Below are positions 55,272-63,983 of a stretch of DNA of 64,000 nt, piece after piece (position 1 is the stretch's first letter; every line of letters starts with the position of its first letter). Origin of the DNA: Acinetobacter lwoffii (GTDB taxonomy: Bacteria > Pseudomonadota > Gammaproteobacteria > Pseudomonadales > Moraxellaceae). A program made the translations under genes and the position numbers. Location: assembly GCF_002321025.1 (NCBI RefSeq), contig NZ_DCLL01000026.1:21721-85720 (forward strand), read 5' to 3'. The notes under the pieces were generated by a model. It saw only the letters and a list, made by a program, of their open reading frames with translations, was not told the origin of the DNA and did no database searches.

Positions 55272-56342
55272 ATGAATCATCAACAGCTTCAGTTAGCTGA
55301 TCTCGCTCGCCTGGTTCAGGGCGAGTGCATAGGTCAGACAGATTTACGTTTGAGTGCTTTGGCCAGTCTTGAACAGGCAACTTCACACGATCTGGCATTT
55401 GTGAATGCCGATAAATATGTAGAGCAGGCCAATCAAAGTCAGGCAGGTGCTTTAATTGTCACGGCTGAACTAAAACAACAGATAACTTCACATCAAAACT
55501 TTATTGTTGTGGCAAATCCCTATCTGGCTTTCGCGATTCTGACGCATGTCTTTGAGAAAAAACATCGCCAGCGCGGCATTAAGAGTACTGCTCAAATTCA
55601 CCCGTCGGCAGTGATTGCGGACGATGCTTATATTGGTCATTATGTGGTGATTGGTGAGCATTGTGTCGTGGGTGCGAATACGATTGTTCAGGCGCATGTG
55701 CAGATCGATGATGATGTCGAGATCGGTCAGGACTGTTTTATTGACTCACATGTGACCCTCACCGGCGCAGCAAAAATTGGTAATCGGGTACGTATTCATG
55801 CCAATAGCGTGATTGGCAGCGAAGGGTTTGGTTTTGCACCTTATCAAGGGAAATGGCACCGTATTGCGCAATTAGGTTCTGTACGCATTGAAGATGATGT
55901 GCGTATTGGGTCAAATTGTAGCGTAGACCGTGGTGCGCTGGATGATACGATTTTGCAACAGGGTGTTATTATTGATAATCTTGTGCAAATCGCGCATAAC
56001 GTTAAAATTGGTGCACATACCGCAATTGCTGCAAAAACTGCCGTTGCAGGAAGTGTTTCAATTGGCAAAAACTGTATCATTGGTGGTGCCTCTGCGATTT
56101 CTGGACACTTGAATATTGCCGATAATGTGACGTTGACCGGAATGTCAATGGTGACAAATAATATTTCTGAAGCTGGAAAATATTCATCCGGGATTGGTCT
56201 GTTTGAAAACCAGAAATGGAAACGTACCGTGGTTCGCCTCAGACAATTAGCAGATGTGCCATTGACCCAGGTGATCAAACGACTAGATCATATGCAATCT
56301 CAGATTGAGTCCATTGAATCAACATTTAAGTTGCGTAAATAA
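55272..56342 (+). CDS. lpxD: UDP-3-O-(3-hydroxyacyl)glucosamine N-acyltransferase
   Basis: LpxD adds the second hydroxyacyl chain to the UDP-glucosamine precursor of lipid A. The 356-residue protein has an N-terminal uridine-binding domain ([20 protein letters not shown]), and then hexapeptide repeats from [20 protein letters not shown] on. The catalytic histidine is in [20 protein letters not shown] or in [15 protein letters not shown], the usual site. A C-terminal helix ends the protein ([20 protein letters not shown]). It sits between skp and fabZ. Confidence 0.96.
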   Translation: MNHQQLQLADLARLVQGECIGQTDLRLSALASLEQATSHDLAFVNADKYVEQANQSQAGALIVTAELKQQITSHQNFIVVANPYLAFAILTHVFEKKHRQRGIKSTAQIHPSAVIADDAYIGHYVVIGEHCVVGANTIVQAHVQIDDDVEIGQDCFIDSHVTLTGAAKIGNRVRIHANSVIGSEGFGFAPYQGKWHRIAQLGSVRIEDDVRIGSNCSVDRGALDDTILQQGVIIDNLVQIAHNVKIGAHTAIAAKTAVAGSVSIGKNCIIGGASAISGHLNIADNVTLTGMSMVTNNISEAGKYSSGIGLFENQKWKRTVVRLRQLADVPLTQVIKRLDHMQSQIESIESTFKLRK

Positions 56343-56344
56343 TT

Positions 56345-56833
56345 ATGATGACAGAGTCGAATTTGCCTACATTCACGAAGCCTGAATTACCAATGAATAT
56401 TCAAAAGATTCGTGAATATTTGCCCCATCGCTATCCATTTTTATTGGTTGATCGCGTCGTCGAAATTACCGATAATGGCATTGTTGGTTATAAAAACGTC
56501 TCAATTAATGAAGAGTTTTTACAAGGCCATTTTCCGAATTATCCAATTATGCCGGGTGTACTGATTGTTGAGGCACTGGCACAAATCTCTGGAATTCTGG
56601 GTTTTGTGATGAATAACGAAGTACCAAGTGAAGGTTCTTTGTTCCTGTTTGCCGGTGCGGAAAAAGTTAGATTTAAAAAACAGGTGGTTGCAGGTGACCA
56701 ATTGGTTTTAAAATCTGAATTAGTGATGCAAAAGCGGGGCATTTACAAATATAATTGTATTGCCACTGTAGATGGCGTCGTCGCAACAACCGCGGAAATT
56801 ATGGTTTCGCATCAAAAAGTCGAGCAGGCATGA
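56345..56833 (+). CDS. fabZ: 3-hydroxyacyl-ACP dehydratase FabZ
   Basis: FabZ dehydrates 3-hydroxyacyl-ACP in fatty-acid elongation and competes with lipid A synthesis for hydroxyacyl chains. The 162-residue protein has YLPHRYPFLLVDRVVEI near residues 24-40, with the catalytic histidine of the hot-dog fold, and GHFPNYPIMPGVLIVEALAQ near 64-83 with the catalytic glutamate. The last four bases overlap lpxA (ATGA), so the two genes are translationally coupled. An ATG 3 bp later is an alternative start. Confidence 0.97.
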   Translation: MMTESNLPTFTKPELPMNIQKIREYLPHRYPFLLVDRVVEITDNGIVGYKNVSINEEFLQGHFPNYPIMPGVLIVEALAQISGILGFVMNNEVPSEGSLFLFAGAEKVRFKKQVVAGDQLVLKSELVMQKRGIYKYNCIATVDGVVATTAEIMVSHQKVEQA

Positions 56834-57618
56834 GCAATAATCCCCTTATTCATCCAACTGCCATTATTGACCCGTCAGCAGTCATTGCTGCTGATGTAGA
56901 AATTGGCCCATATTGTATTATCGGGCCAAATGTCACTATTGGTGCGGGTAGCAAACTTCATTCACACGTGGTGGTGGGTGGCTATACGCGTATAGGTGAA
57001 TATAATGAAATTTTCCAGTTCGCCAGTGTAGGCGAGGTGTGTCAGGATCTGAAATATGCCGGTGAAGAAACCTGGCTTGAGATTGGCGATCACAACAAGA
57101 TTCGTGAGCATTGCAGTCTGCATCGTGGCACGGTTCAGGACCAGAGCCTGACCAAGATTGGTAGTCATAACCTGCTCATGGTCAATACTCATATTGCACA
57201 TGACTGTATGGTCGGGGATTATAATATCTTTGCCAATAACGTCGGTGTGGCTGGACATGTCCATGTCGGGGATTACGTTGTCATTGGCGGAAACTCAGGC
57301 ATTCATCAGTTCTGTAAGATTGATTCTTATAGCATGATTGGTGGGGCATCCCTGATTCTGAAAGATGTACCGGCCTATGTCATGGTTTCAGGTAATCCTG
57401 CGCATGCATTTGCCATGAACATTGAAGGTATGCGTCGTAAAGGCTGGTCAAAGACAGTAATCAGCGGTTTACGTGATGCCTTTAAACTGATTTATAAATC
57501 AGGTTTAACGACTCAGGAAGCAATCGAGCAGATCCGTACAGGAATTTTGCCGGAAGTGACTGAGGTGCAGCGTTTAATTGATTCTCTTGAACAGTCGAAA
57601 CGCGGCATTGTGCGCTAA
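56830..57618 (+). CDS. lpxA: UDP-N-acetylglucosamine acyltransferase
   Basis: LpxA catalyses the first step of lipid A synthesis, O-acylation of UDP-GlcNAc. The start at 56830 (262 residues, normal length) is set by GAGCAGGC before it and by the homologous beginning IHPTAIIDPSAVIAADVEIG. Hexapeptide repeats follow, and the catalytic histidine is in VNTHIAHDCMVGDYNIFANN near residue 122. The C-terminal helices (KTVISGLRDAFKLIYKSGLT) are as expected. The frame upstream to 56755 is open but not coding. lpxB is not the next gene; a terminator follows instead. Confidence 0.97.
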   Translation: MSNNPLIHPTAIIDPSAVIAADVEIGPYCIIGPNVTIGAGSKLHSHVVVGGYTRIGEYNEIFQFASVGEVCQDLKYAGEETWLEIGDHNKIREHCSLHRGTVQDQSLTKIGSHNLLMVNTHIAHDCMVGDYNIFANNVGVAGHVHVGDYVVIGGNSGIHQFCKIDSYSMIGGASLILKDVPAYVMVSGNPAHAFAMNIEGMRRKGWSKTVISGLRDAFKLIYKSGLTTQEAIEQIRTGILPEVTEVQRLIDSLEQSKRGIVR

Positions 57619-57631
57619 ATGTTTGAGGCAA

Positions 57632-57664
57632 TAAAAAAGACACCATAGGGTGTCTTTTTTATTT
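57632..57664. terminator. Convergent terminator between lpxA and cpoB
   Basis: AAAAAAGACACC and GGTGTCTTTTTT pair around ATAG. It lies 14 bp after the lpxA stop and 13 bp from the cpoB stop, so it likely serves both strands. Confidence 0.93.
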
Positions 57665-57677
57665 TGGAGCTTTTATT

Positions 57678-58475
57678 TTACTTAAGAAATTTTATTTCCT
57701 CAGCTTTCGGATAATTCTTCAATAGCTTTGTTTTATATTGCGATGCAAGCGTAGTATTCTTTTCGACATCTTTGCTGATGTTATAAAGCTGATACAGGGC
57801 AGTGGAGGCTTTCGCAGAATTTGGATAGCGGTCAACGACAATCAGATAATTACGTTTCGCTTCATCAAATTTTGGTGGGTCAATCGCCAGATTGAATTCC
57901 GCTAACCAGAAATAGGCATTGCTGATATAAACGCTATTCGGATTGTTTTTAATAAAGTTTTGCATGGGTGCAATGGCTTTGGCTGCACCGCCATTTTTAT
58001 AAGCATCTAAAGCCACGGTATAAGCGGCTTTTTCCAGCTCAGCAGGTTGCTGTCCGCTGCTTGCTGTATTGACCTTATTTGTGTTTAGGCTGGGTGCAGT
58101 ATCCTGTGGATTTTCCTCCGTTGGATTGTCTTCAGCAGGTTCAATTTTTTGTTGCAATAGTTCCAGGCGCTGGTCGAGATCGGCATAGTGATTGGTCAGT
58201 TCATTTTTGAGCCGTTCAATCTCATTTTCCTGTTCTTCCATTTTACCGCGCAAAATCCGCAGGTCATTTTCGAGCTGCTGGTTCTTTTGCATGATTTGCC
58301 AGCTGGTATTGGTTTGAACGGCTGGAGTTGCGCCCGCCGCAATTGCCGCTGGGGTATTTACTGCTGTCTGATTAGAAGCTTGGCTCAAGCCGCGCGATTC
58401 AATCGGAATATTGGCAAATAGAGGCATGGTAAAGAGTGCTGTCACTGCACACAATACGGTCTTTTTAGACATCAT
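57678..58475 (-). CDS. cpoB: Cell division coordinator CpoB (YbgF)
   Basis: CpoB links the Tol-Pal system with peptidoglycan synthesis at the septum. The 265-residue protein has a signal peptide (MMSKKTVLCAVTALFTMPLF, cut near ANA/NIP), a coiled coil at about residues 60-115 (LENDLRILRGKMEEQENEIE, LKNELTNHYADLDQRLELLQ), a polar linker, and three TPR-like repeats in the C-terminal half (AAYTVALDAYKNGGAAKAIA and YISNAYFWLAEFNLAIDPPK). In many bacteria cpoB is next to pal and tolB; here it is separate from any tol gene. The call rests on the domain order. Confidence 0.88.
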   Translation of the reverse strand: MMSKKTVLCAVTALFTMPLFANIPIESRGLSQASNQTAVNTPAAIAAGATPAVQTNTSWQIMQKNQQLENDLRILRGKMEEQENEIERLKNELTNHYADLDQRLELLQQKIEPAEDNPTEENPQDTAPSLNTNKVNTASSGQQPAELEKAAYTVALDAYKNGGAAKAIAPMQNFIKNNPNSVYISNAYFWLAEFNLAIDPPKFDEAKRNYLIVVDRYPNSAKASTALYQLYNISKDVEKNTTLASQYKTKLLKNYPKAEEIKFLK

Positions 58476-58720
58476 AAAATTTCCATAATTCTTTGTGAGA
58501 TTCGGATCCGCTGCTCATCTTTTCAAAGTAGATCATTCATATACATTGCACACATTAAAAACGGCATTTTTAGAAAATGCAACAAGGTTTTACAAAGATC
58601 ATGTGAATCTGAGTGTTGATGGATTGATTGTGAAGATCCCTTAAAAATCAGCAGAAATATCAATATTGTTTTTAAAATAATCAAACGGATAGCTTGAAGG
58701 ATTATTTTGGGAAACAAGGC

Positions 58721-58748
58721 TTGCAACTTGATTAAAAATCTCTATACT
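58721..58748 (+). promoter_or_regulatory. Promoter of ffs (SRP RNA)
   Basis: TTGCAA (58721-58726) and TATACT (58743-58748) are 16 bp apart, with the RNA starting about 12 bp downstream. Confidence 0.75.
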
Positions 58749-58760
58749 CTGTTTTTGTAA

Positions 58761-58875
<115 letters not shown>

Positions 58876-58880
58876 TATTC

Positions 58881-59086
58881 TTCTTATTATAATAACAATG
58901 CAAATTCGCAGTTTTCTATTCTCAAATATCATTCCTTTTTCAATATCGTCAAATAGCACTATCTTATTATTTTAATGATTAAATCATCATTATTTTATGT
59001 CGTGCTTTATTTTATTTTGCAGCTAATATTGAATTAAATATCCAATATGCTTATACGTGCATTAAGGCTTTCAAAGAATATAAAAC
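58881..59086. other. AT-rich spacer between ffs and recX
   Basis: About 205 bp of AT-rich DNA with no open frame that looks coding. No terminator of ffs was recognised in it. Confidence 0.5.
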
Positions 59087-59704
59087 TTAGTCTTCTGCTT
59101 TACGATTAATCGCCTTGATAATCGCATCCATTTCAAAACCACGGTACATCAGAAAACGGATCTGTTTGGCTTTCAGTTTGGGATCTTTAGTGACTTCTGG
59201 GCCATATTTTCTAAGTTTGAGTTCATAAGCCTGTTGCACCCAATCAGTTTCTTTTAATTCTTCTGCGATTAAAGCCGTATCAATTTTCTTGTTTTTCAGC
59301 TTCATTTTAATTTGATTCGGGCCTTTGCCTTTACGCTTTTGACTCGAAAGCATGGTTTCAGCCACACGCTGATCACTTTGATAGTTCTCACGGGACAGCT
59401 CTTCCACTAAGGTAATGACTTCATCACGATGCTCTGCATAAAGGCTTAATTTCTCGATCAGTTCGGCTTTGGAATATTCCTTGCGCGTCAGTACGGCAAA
59501 GGCATAAGAACGTAAGCGTGAGCCTGTCAGTCCCGGTTTCTTCTCATCCTGAGTTGGGGTAGAGGAAAACAAACGTTCTTCAGGATCAAATTCAGGAGCG
59601 TCTTGGATCGCACTTTTTGCAGGTTGAGCTTGATCTTCAGTATCACCAAATTGCTGTTTTAAAGTTTCATAATCGAGCAGTTTGCTGAATTTCGCGTCTG
59701 ACAT
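59087..59704 (-). CDS. recX: RecA regulator RecX
   Basis: RecX limits RecA filament growth and activity. The start at 59704 (205 residues) is preferred over the open frame up to 59803, because GAGAGAATC lies before it and the extra N-terminus would overlap the recA region. The RecX helical repeats are visible: SYAFAVLTRKEYSKAELIEK, then SRENYQSDQRVAETMLSSQK and the C-terminal KAKQIRFLMYRGFEMDAIIK. The N-terminal 70 residues are polar and not part of the RecX core. It follows recA in transcription, with a terminator between them. Confidence 0.94.
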   Translation of the reverse strand: MSDAKFSKLLDYETLKQQFGDTEDQAQPAKSAIQDAPEFDPEERLFSSTPTQDEKKPGLTGSRLRSYAFAVLTRKEYSKAELIEKLSLYAEHRDEVITLVEELSRENYQSDQRVAETMLSSQKRKGKGPNQIKMKLKNKKIDTALIAEELKETDWVQQAYELKLRKYGPEVTKDPKLKAKQIRFLMYRGFEMDAIIKAINRKAED

Positions 59705-59735
59705 GATTCTCTCGGATTTTAGATTCCCTATATAA

Positions 59736-59760
59736 TAACAAAACGCCCCGGAGGGCGCTG
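59736..59760 (-). terminator. Terminator of recA
   Basis: On the minus strand GCGCCC and GGGCGT pair around TCCG and are followed by TTTTGTTATT, between recA and recX. recX expression would need readthrough or its own promoter. Confidence 0.8.
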
Positions 59761-59795
59761 TGTATTGACGTTTAAAGATGATGCATCTAATAAGA

Positions 59796-60839
59796 TCATG
59801 CATCTAAAAAGTCAGGTTCTTCCTTGCTATCGTCTTCTTCAACAACCACTGCTTTAGTCAGAAGCTGGTCACGAATCAGTTTTTCAATCGTCTGAGCCAT
59901 TTCTTTATGCTCTTCCAGATAACGGATGGTGTTGTTCTTACCCTGGCCAATTTTGTCGCCTTGATAAGAATACCACGCACCAGCTTTCTGCACGATTTCT
60001 TGCTGTACAGCAAGGTCGATCAATTCACCTAGATGGTTAACACCTTTGCCATAAAGAATCTGGAATAAAGCTTCTTTAAACGGAGGCGCCATTTTGTTTT
60101 TCACGACTTTGACTTTGGTTTCAGAACCAACAATCTCGTCACCTTCTTTCACTTGGCCAATACGACGGATGTCCAAGCGAACAGAGGCATAGAATTTCAG
60201 TGCATTACCACCGGTTGTGGTTTCCGGGCTACCAAACATGACGCCAATCTTCATACGAATCTGGTTAATGAAGATCACCATACAGTTTGAGCGTTTGGCA
60301 TTACCGGTAATTTTACGCAGTGCCTGGCTCATCAAACGGGCTTGCAGACCCATATGCGAGTCACCCATTTCGCCTTCAATTTCGGCACGTGGTGTCAATG
60401 CAGCAACAGAATCGACAACGATCATGTCGATCGCGCCAGAACGTACCAGCATGTCTGCAATTTCAAGTGCCTGTTCACCGTGATCCGGTTGCGATACCAG
60501 CAGATTGTCGATATCTACGCCAAGTTTGCGCGCATATTGAGGATCAAGTGCGTGTTCCGCATCGATAAATGCACACGTACCGCCTGCTTTCTGACACTCT
60601 GCAATTGCTTGCAATGTCATTGTGGTTTTACCTGAAGATTCAGGACCATAGATCTCGACGATACGACCTTTTGGTAAACCACCAATACCGAGCGCGATAT
60701 CCAGCGTTAAAGAACCTGTAGACACGGCTTCAACTGCCTGAACGGTATTGTCACCAAGACGCATTACTGTATTTTTACCAAACTGTTTTTCAATCTGGCT
60801 TAAGGCAGCGTTGAGCGCCTTGTTTTTATTCTCATCCAT
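59796..60839 (-). CDS. recA: Recombinase RecA
   Basis: RecA forms filaments on single-stranded DNA, drives strand exchange and stimulates cleavage of SOS regulators. The 347-residue protein has Walker [10 protein letters not shown] at residues 65-73, [19 protein letters not shown], the L2-region text and the acidic C-terminal tail ([16 protein letters not shown]). GAGG precedes the ATG by 8 bases. I see no LexA-type box (CTG-N10-CAG) upstream. Acinetobacter lacks a canonical LexA (established for the genus), so damage control of this gene, if present, would use another system. Confidence 0.98.
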   Translation of the reverse strand: MDENKNKALNAALSQIEKQFGKNTVMRLGDNTVQAVEAVSTGSLTLDIALGIGGLPKGRIVEIYGPESSGKTTMTLQAIAECQKAGGTCAFIDAEHALDPQYARKLGVDIDNLLVSQPDHGEQALEIADMLVRSGAIDMIVVDSVAALTPRAEIEGEMGDSHMGLQARLMSQALRKITGNAKRSNCMVIFINQIRMKIGVMFGSPETTTGGNALKFYASVRLDIRRIGQVKEGDEIVGSETKVKVVKNKMAPPFKEALFQILYGKGVNHLGELIDLAVQQEIVQKAGAWYSYQGDKIGQGKNNTIRYLEEHKEMAQTIEKLIRDQLLTKAVVVEEDDSKEEPDFLDA

Positions 60840-60984
60840 CTTACAACCTCAATACGATGTCACTAAGTTAGTACTCAAGTGGATGTCTTAAATTAGAGCT
60901 TTGTTCCACAGGTGTATAGTGACAGAATTTTCCCTAGTGTTCTATAAAAGTCAGCGCATGTACGACATATTCTGACGCTTAAAT

Positions 60985-61425
60985 TTAATCGTCATTATAG
61001 GACCATGACTGATCGAAATTCTGACTATTTTCATTTTTAAATCTACTGATGTCACGACGATCTTTCTTGCTTGGACGATGGTCGGGACGAGCTAGATTAT
61101 GCAACTTTCTTTGTGACGTAATCAATTCCCGGCGCGCAATACTGACTTCGGTCTCTTCATACAGTTTTTGCGCCACGGGTGCAGGTCCACGAACATCAGA
61201 AAGTTCCTTAACCAGCACGGTTTTTTTGTCGATGCCTTGCTGAATCGTCAGTTCCATACCGACACGGACTTCGCGTGATACCTTGACACGTTCACCATTG
61301 TGATGGACTTTGCCACCTTCAATTGCATGTTTGGCAATCGATCGGGTTTTAAAAAACCGTGCTGCCCACAGCCATTTGTCTATACGCATGCCTACCGCAT
61401 CTTCGGGTAAAGACGATTTACGCAT
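60985..61425 (-). CDS. hslR: S4-domain RNA-binding heat shock protein (Hsp15)
   Basis: Hsp15 binds stalled 50S subunits that still carry nascent chains. The 146-residue protein starts with an S4 RNA-binding domain (MRIDKWLWAARFFKTRSIAK and HAIEGGKVHHNGERVKVS near residues 13-50). The C-terminal tail is highly basic then Asn/Ser-rich (RPDHRPSKKDRRDISRFK). GAGGTAG precedes the ATG. It overlaps the upstream yrfG by 8 bp; the same yrfG-hslR order occurs in E. coli, which supports both calls. Confidence 0.93.
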   Translation of the reverse strand: MRKSSLPEDAVGMRIDKWLWAARFFKTRSIAKHAIEGGKVHHNGERVKVSREVRVGMELTIQQGIDKKTVLVKELSDVRGPAPVAQKLYEETEVSIARRELITSQRKLHNLARPDHRPSKKDRRDISRFKNENSQNFDQSWSYNDD

Positions 61426-62104
61426 ATTTTTTTTCTACCTCAGCCTGATTTAAATGAGTGATTAAATCTGTTAATTGGTGCAGCATCGGGTAATTACAAG
61501 TCTGGCGCGCTACTTTGGCTGAAGAGGGCTGCTGGATGCTCAACAGATTCTGAATGCCATGTGCTTTAGCGCCATTCAGGACTTTTTCAGTATCATCAAT
61601 AAAATAAGCATTTTCCGGATCAAATGGATGTAGTTCATTCAGGCCTTGCCAGAATTCGACAAATTCTTTGGCATGTCCGATCGTTTCTGAGCTGACGATG
61701 ACATCGAAATAATCTCTTAAATTTAAATGATCCAGTTTAAATGCTAGACCCGCACAGTCAGCATTGGTGGCCAGCCAGATTGGATAGCCATTATTTTTAA
61801 GATAATCGAGCAATTCGAGACAATGGGGGCGTAAGGCAACTTTATCTTTATGTTCAATTTGCATCGCCAGAACATCGACTTCGACTTTAGCCGTCCAGAA
61901 GCGTGAAGAATACCAGTTTAAGGTATGATTATGTTCCTGATAGAATGCATAGAGTGTCGTCTGGCTGTGTTCCAGGCTACAGCCATGTGTGGCAGCATAA
62001 CGCACAGGCAATAACTCGTTCCAGATGAAATCATCGTAGGCAAGATCAAGTAAAGTGCCATCCATATCGAAAATTATGGTAGGTTTTTCAGAGCATTTTG
62101 ACAT
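61418..62104 (-). CDS. yrfG: HAD-family hydrolase, GMP/IMP nucleotidase-like (YrfG)
   Basis: YrfG of E. coli is a purine nucleotidase of the HAD superfamily. The start at 62104 (228 residues) is preferred over the open frame to 62173. The nucleophile motif IIFDMDGTLLDLAYDD is near residues 10-25, ATNADCAG (threonine motif) and the later AYFIDDTEKVLNGAKAHGIQ are intact. The C-terminal LTDLITHLNQAEVEKKYA follows. The 3' end overlaps hslR by 8 bp. The exact substrate is an inference from the gene order. The start lies only 13 bp from the divergent cysQ start. Confidence 0.88.
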   Translation of the reverse strand: MSKCSEKPTIIFDMDGTLLDLAYDDFIWNELLPVRYAATHGCSLEHSQTTLYAFYQEHNHTLNWYSSRFWTAKVEVDVLAMQIEHKDKVALRPHCLELLDYLKNNGYPIWLATNADCAGLAFKLDHLNLRDYFDVIVSSETIGHAKEFVEFWQGLNELHPFDPENAYFIDDTEKVLNGAKAHGIQNLLSIQQPSSAKVARQTCNYPMLHQLTDLITHLNQAEVEKKYA

Positions 62105-62117
62105 ATTTAGGTTTTCT

Positions 62118-62969
62118 ATGTTTAAAGCAACAGCAGCACCACAAGATCCAATGATTTTGCAGTTTGTGCCCATTTTGACACAAGCCTGTGAAATTTTGCG
62201 AGAAGAATATCAGCGTTATTGTTCTGGTGCGGCTTTTGATGTCATCAAAAAAAATGATAATTCTCCGGTGACTCAGGCAGATTTTCGGGTCAATACTTAT
62301 CTGACCCAGGCTTTGGCAGAGATTTCCAGCTTGCCTTTACTGTCTGAAGAAGGACAGGAACATGAACGCCGCTCATGGCCAGAATTCTGGTTATTAGATC
62401 CGCTCGATGGCACCAAGGAGTTCTTGCATCAACGGCCTGAATTCACTATTAATTTGAGTTTGGTGCGTGGAAGTTTGACGACTTTTGCCATATTGGCAGT
62501 TCCGGAGCAGCAAATGATCTATTTCTGTGCTGAGCAAGGCCTGCCTTATAAATATGATATTCAAACTAGAACATGGTTTGCTTATGCAATGTCTTCGACA
62601 TCTAAAATGATTGCTGTAGGGTTGAGCCAAAGTAGCCAGCAGAAACCAAAATATCTGGAGTATTTGCAAAGTTTGGCCAAGCTCACGCAATACACTGAAT
62701 TTAAAGCGGGCAGTGCCTATAAATTTTGCATGATGCTGGAAGATCAGGTGGATATCTATCCACGGTTTCATCCGACCTCGGAATGGGATACCAGCGCTGG
62801 TCAATGTATGCTCGAACGGATTGGTGGTGGTCTGGTCGATTTAGAAGGCCGTCCATTTATTTATAATCATCGGGATACCTTACTGAATGGCGGATTCATT
62901 GCTTATAAGAATAATGATATGAAAATTATTGCATTGCAGGCGGTTTCTGACATGCAGGCCGAGCATTGA
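62118..62969 (+). CDS. cysQ: 3'(2'),5'-bisphosphate nucleotidase CysQ
   Basis: CysQ hydrolyses 3'-phosphoadenosine 5'-phosphate, a by-product of sulfate assimilation, and belongs to the inositol-monophosphatase superfamily. From the ATG at 62118 (AGG upstream) the protein has 283 residues; an ATG at 62151 is a second option. The metal motif LLSEEGQEHERRSWPEFWLL, LLDPLDGTKEFLHQRPEFT near residues 95-113 and the C-terminal WDTSAGQCMLERIGG are typical and intact. The divergent yrfG starts 13 bp away, so the promoters of both lie inside the neighbouring reading frame. Confidence 0.92.
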   Translation: MFKATAAPQDPMILQFVPILTQACEILREEYQRYCSGAAFDVIKKNDNSPVTQADFRVNTYLTQALAEISSLPLLSEEGQEHERRSWPEFWLLDPLDGTKEFLHQRPEFTINLSLVRGSLTTFAILAVPEQQMIYFCAEQGLPYKYDIQTRTWFAYAMSSTSKMIAVGLSQSSQQKPKYLEYLQSLAKLTQYTEFKAGSAYKFCMMLEDQVDIYPRFHPTSEWDTSAGQCMLERIGGGLVDLEGRPFIYNHRDTLLNGGFIAYKNNDMKIIALQAVSDMQAEH

Positions 62970-62993
62970 GCAAAATTCTGAGCGTGTTATAGT
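62966..62993 (+). promoter_or_regulatory. Promoter of the histidine phosphatase gene
   Basis: TTGAGC (62966-62971) and TATAGT (62988-62993) with an extended -10 (TGTTATAGT) are 16 bp apart. It overlaps the cysQ stop by 4 bp. Confidence 0.65.
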
Positions 62994-63031
62994 GGTGCTT
63001 AACCTATTACCAATCCAGAGTTGGCTGTAAC

Positions 63032-63772
63032 GTGTCCCTGAAACTGCTTCCACCGAGTATGTTGAGTGCAATTGATTTATTGCCCGATGTACAAACGCCT
63101 GTCACCTTATTCACACGGCATTCGATTCGTGAGGAGGTTCCGGGGCAGGGTTTGGCAGGCTATGATCTGCAACTGACCAATCAGGGGCGGGATCTGGCGC
63201 AGGAATGGGGTGCTTATCTGGCTGATCAAACCGATCGTGTGATTCATCACTGTATTTCAAGTCCGATCCAGCGTTGTATTGATACCGCTGCATTGATGAT
63301 TGAGGGGGCAGATGCGGTTACCCCTGAGCAGAATACCCATCGTATTGAAATTATCGAACAGGGACTTCTGGTGGAGCCGGGCAGCTTTGTGCTGGATATT
63401 CAAAAAGCCGGGCCTTATTTTGCCAAGCAGGGTGCGCTCGGTTTTATTAACAGTTTTGTCAATAATGCCTTGCCGGGGATGAAACAGCCGATTCATGGCG
63501 TAGTGGATGTACTGGAACTGATTTACAACACTCATCCACAAAATAAATATGGGCTGAGTTTGGCCGTTAGCCACGACACTATTCTCGCAGCGATGATTGC
63601 GGTGATGTCAGGACGTCAGGACGTCAGTCGGGAAGACTGGCCAAAAATGATGGAAGGTCTGTTTGTCTGGTTTGAAGGTGACGTATTTTTAGAATCCAAG
63701 CTGAAATGGATCTGGCGCGGACAGGTACATGAACTGGATATTGCCGATTTTAAACGTTCCCAACTTTCTTAA
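63032..63772 (+). CDS. Histidine phosphatase (phosphoglycerate mutase-like superfamily)
   Basis: This 246-residue cytoplasmic protein belongs to the histidine-phosphatase clan. The catalytic histidine is in LFTRHSIREE near residue 29, and a second conserved histidine is in AVSHDTILAAM near residue 182, the usual SHD-type motif of acid-phosphatase-like members. Arg in RCIDTAALMI is a possible phosphate ligand. The start is a GTG at 63032, with AGAG about 11 bases before; a later ATG at 63059 has no better support. Substrate is unknown. A strong terminator follows. Confidence 0.85.
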   Translation: MSLKLLPPSMLSAIDLLPDVQTPVTLFTRHSIREEVPGQGLAGYDLQLTNQGRDLAQEWGAYLADQTDRVIHHCISSPIQRCIDTAALMIEGADAVTPEQNTHRIEIIEQGLLVEPGSFVLDIQKAGPYFAKQGALGFINSFVNNALPGMKQPIHGVVDVLELIYNTHPQNKYGLSLAVSHDTILAAMIAVMSGRQDVSREDWPKMMEGLFVWFEGDVFLESKLKWIWRGQVHELDIADFKRSQLS

Positions 63773-63789
63773 ATCAAATTGATCTACTC

Positions 63790-63825
63790 AAAACTCAATT
63801 GTTCGCAGCAATTGAGTTTTTTATT
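63790..63825 (+). terminator. Terminator of the histidine phosphatase gene
   Basis: AAAACTCAATTG and CAATTGAGTTTT pair around TTCGCAG and are followed by a T-run, 17 bp after the stop. Confidence 0.93.
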
Positions 63826-63983
63826 GGGGAGTTAGAAATTATGAAGATCGTGTGGCGTTTCATATTGATCATTCAATAAAAGTCAGGCTTGAACGATAAA
63901 GATAAATTTTAAACTGCACCTTTTACATTTATAGGGTGAAAATTCAATAATGTAAGTATAAAAATTATCTATGCTTAATAAAT

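Noticed and set aside
58523..58726. Minus-strand open frame beside ffs
   Set aside because: It overlaps the SRP RNA promoter region and has low-complexity hydrophobic text with no start signal.
60840..60984. LexA-type SOS box upstream of recA
   Set aside because: No CTG-N10-CAG sequence was found; the genus lacks canonical LexA.
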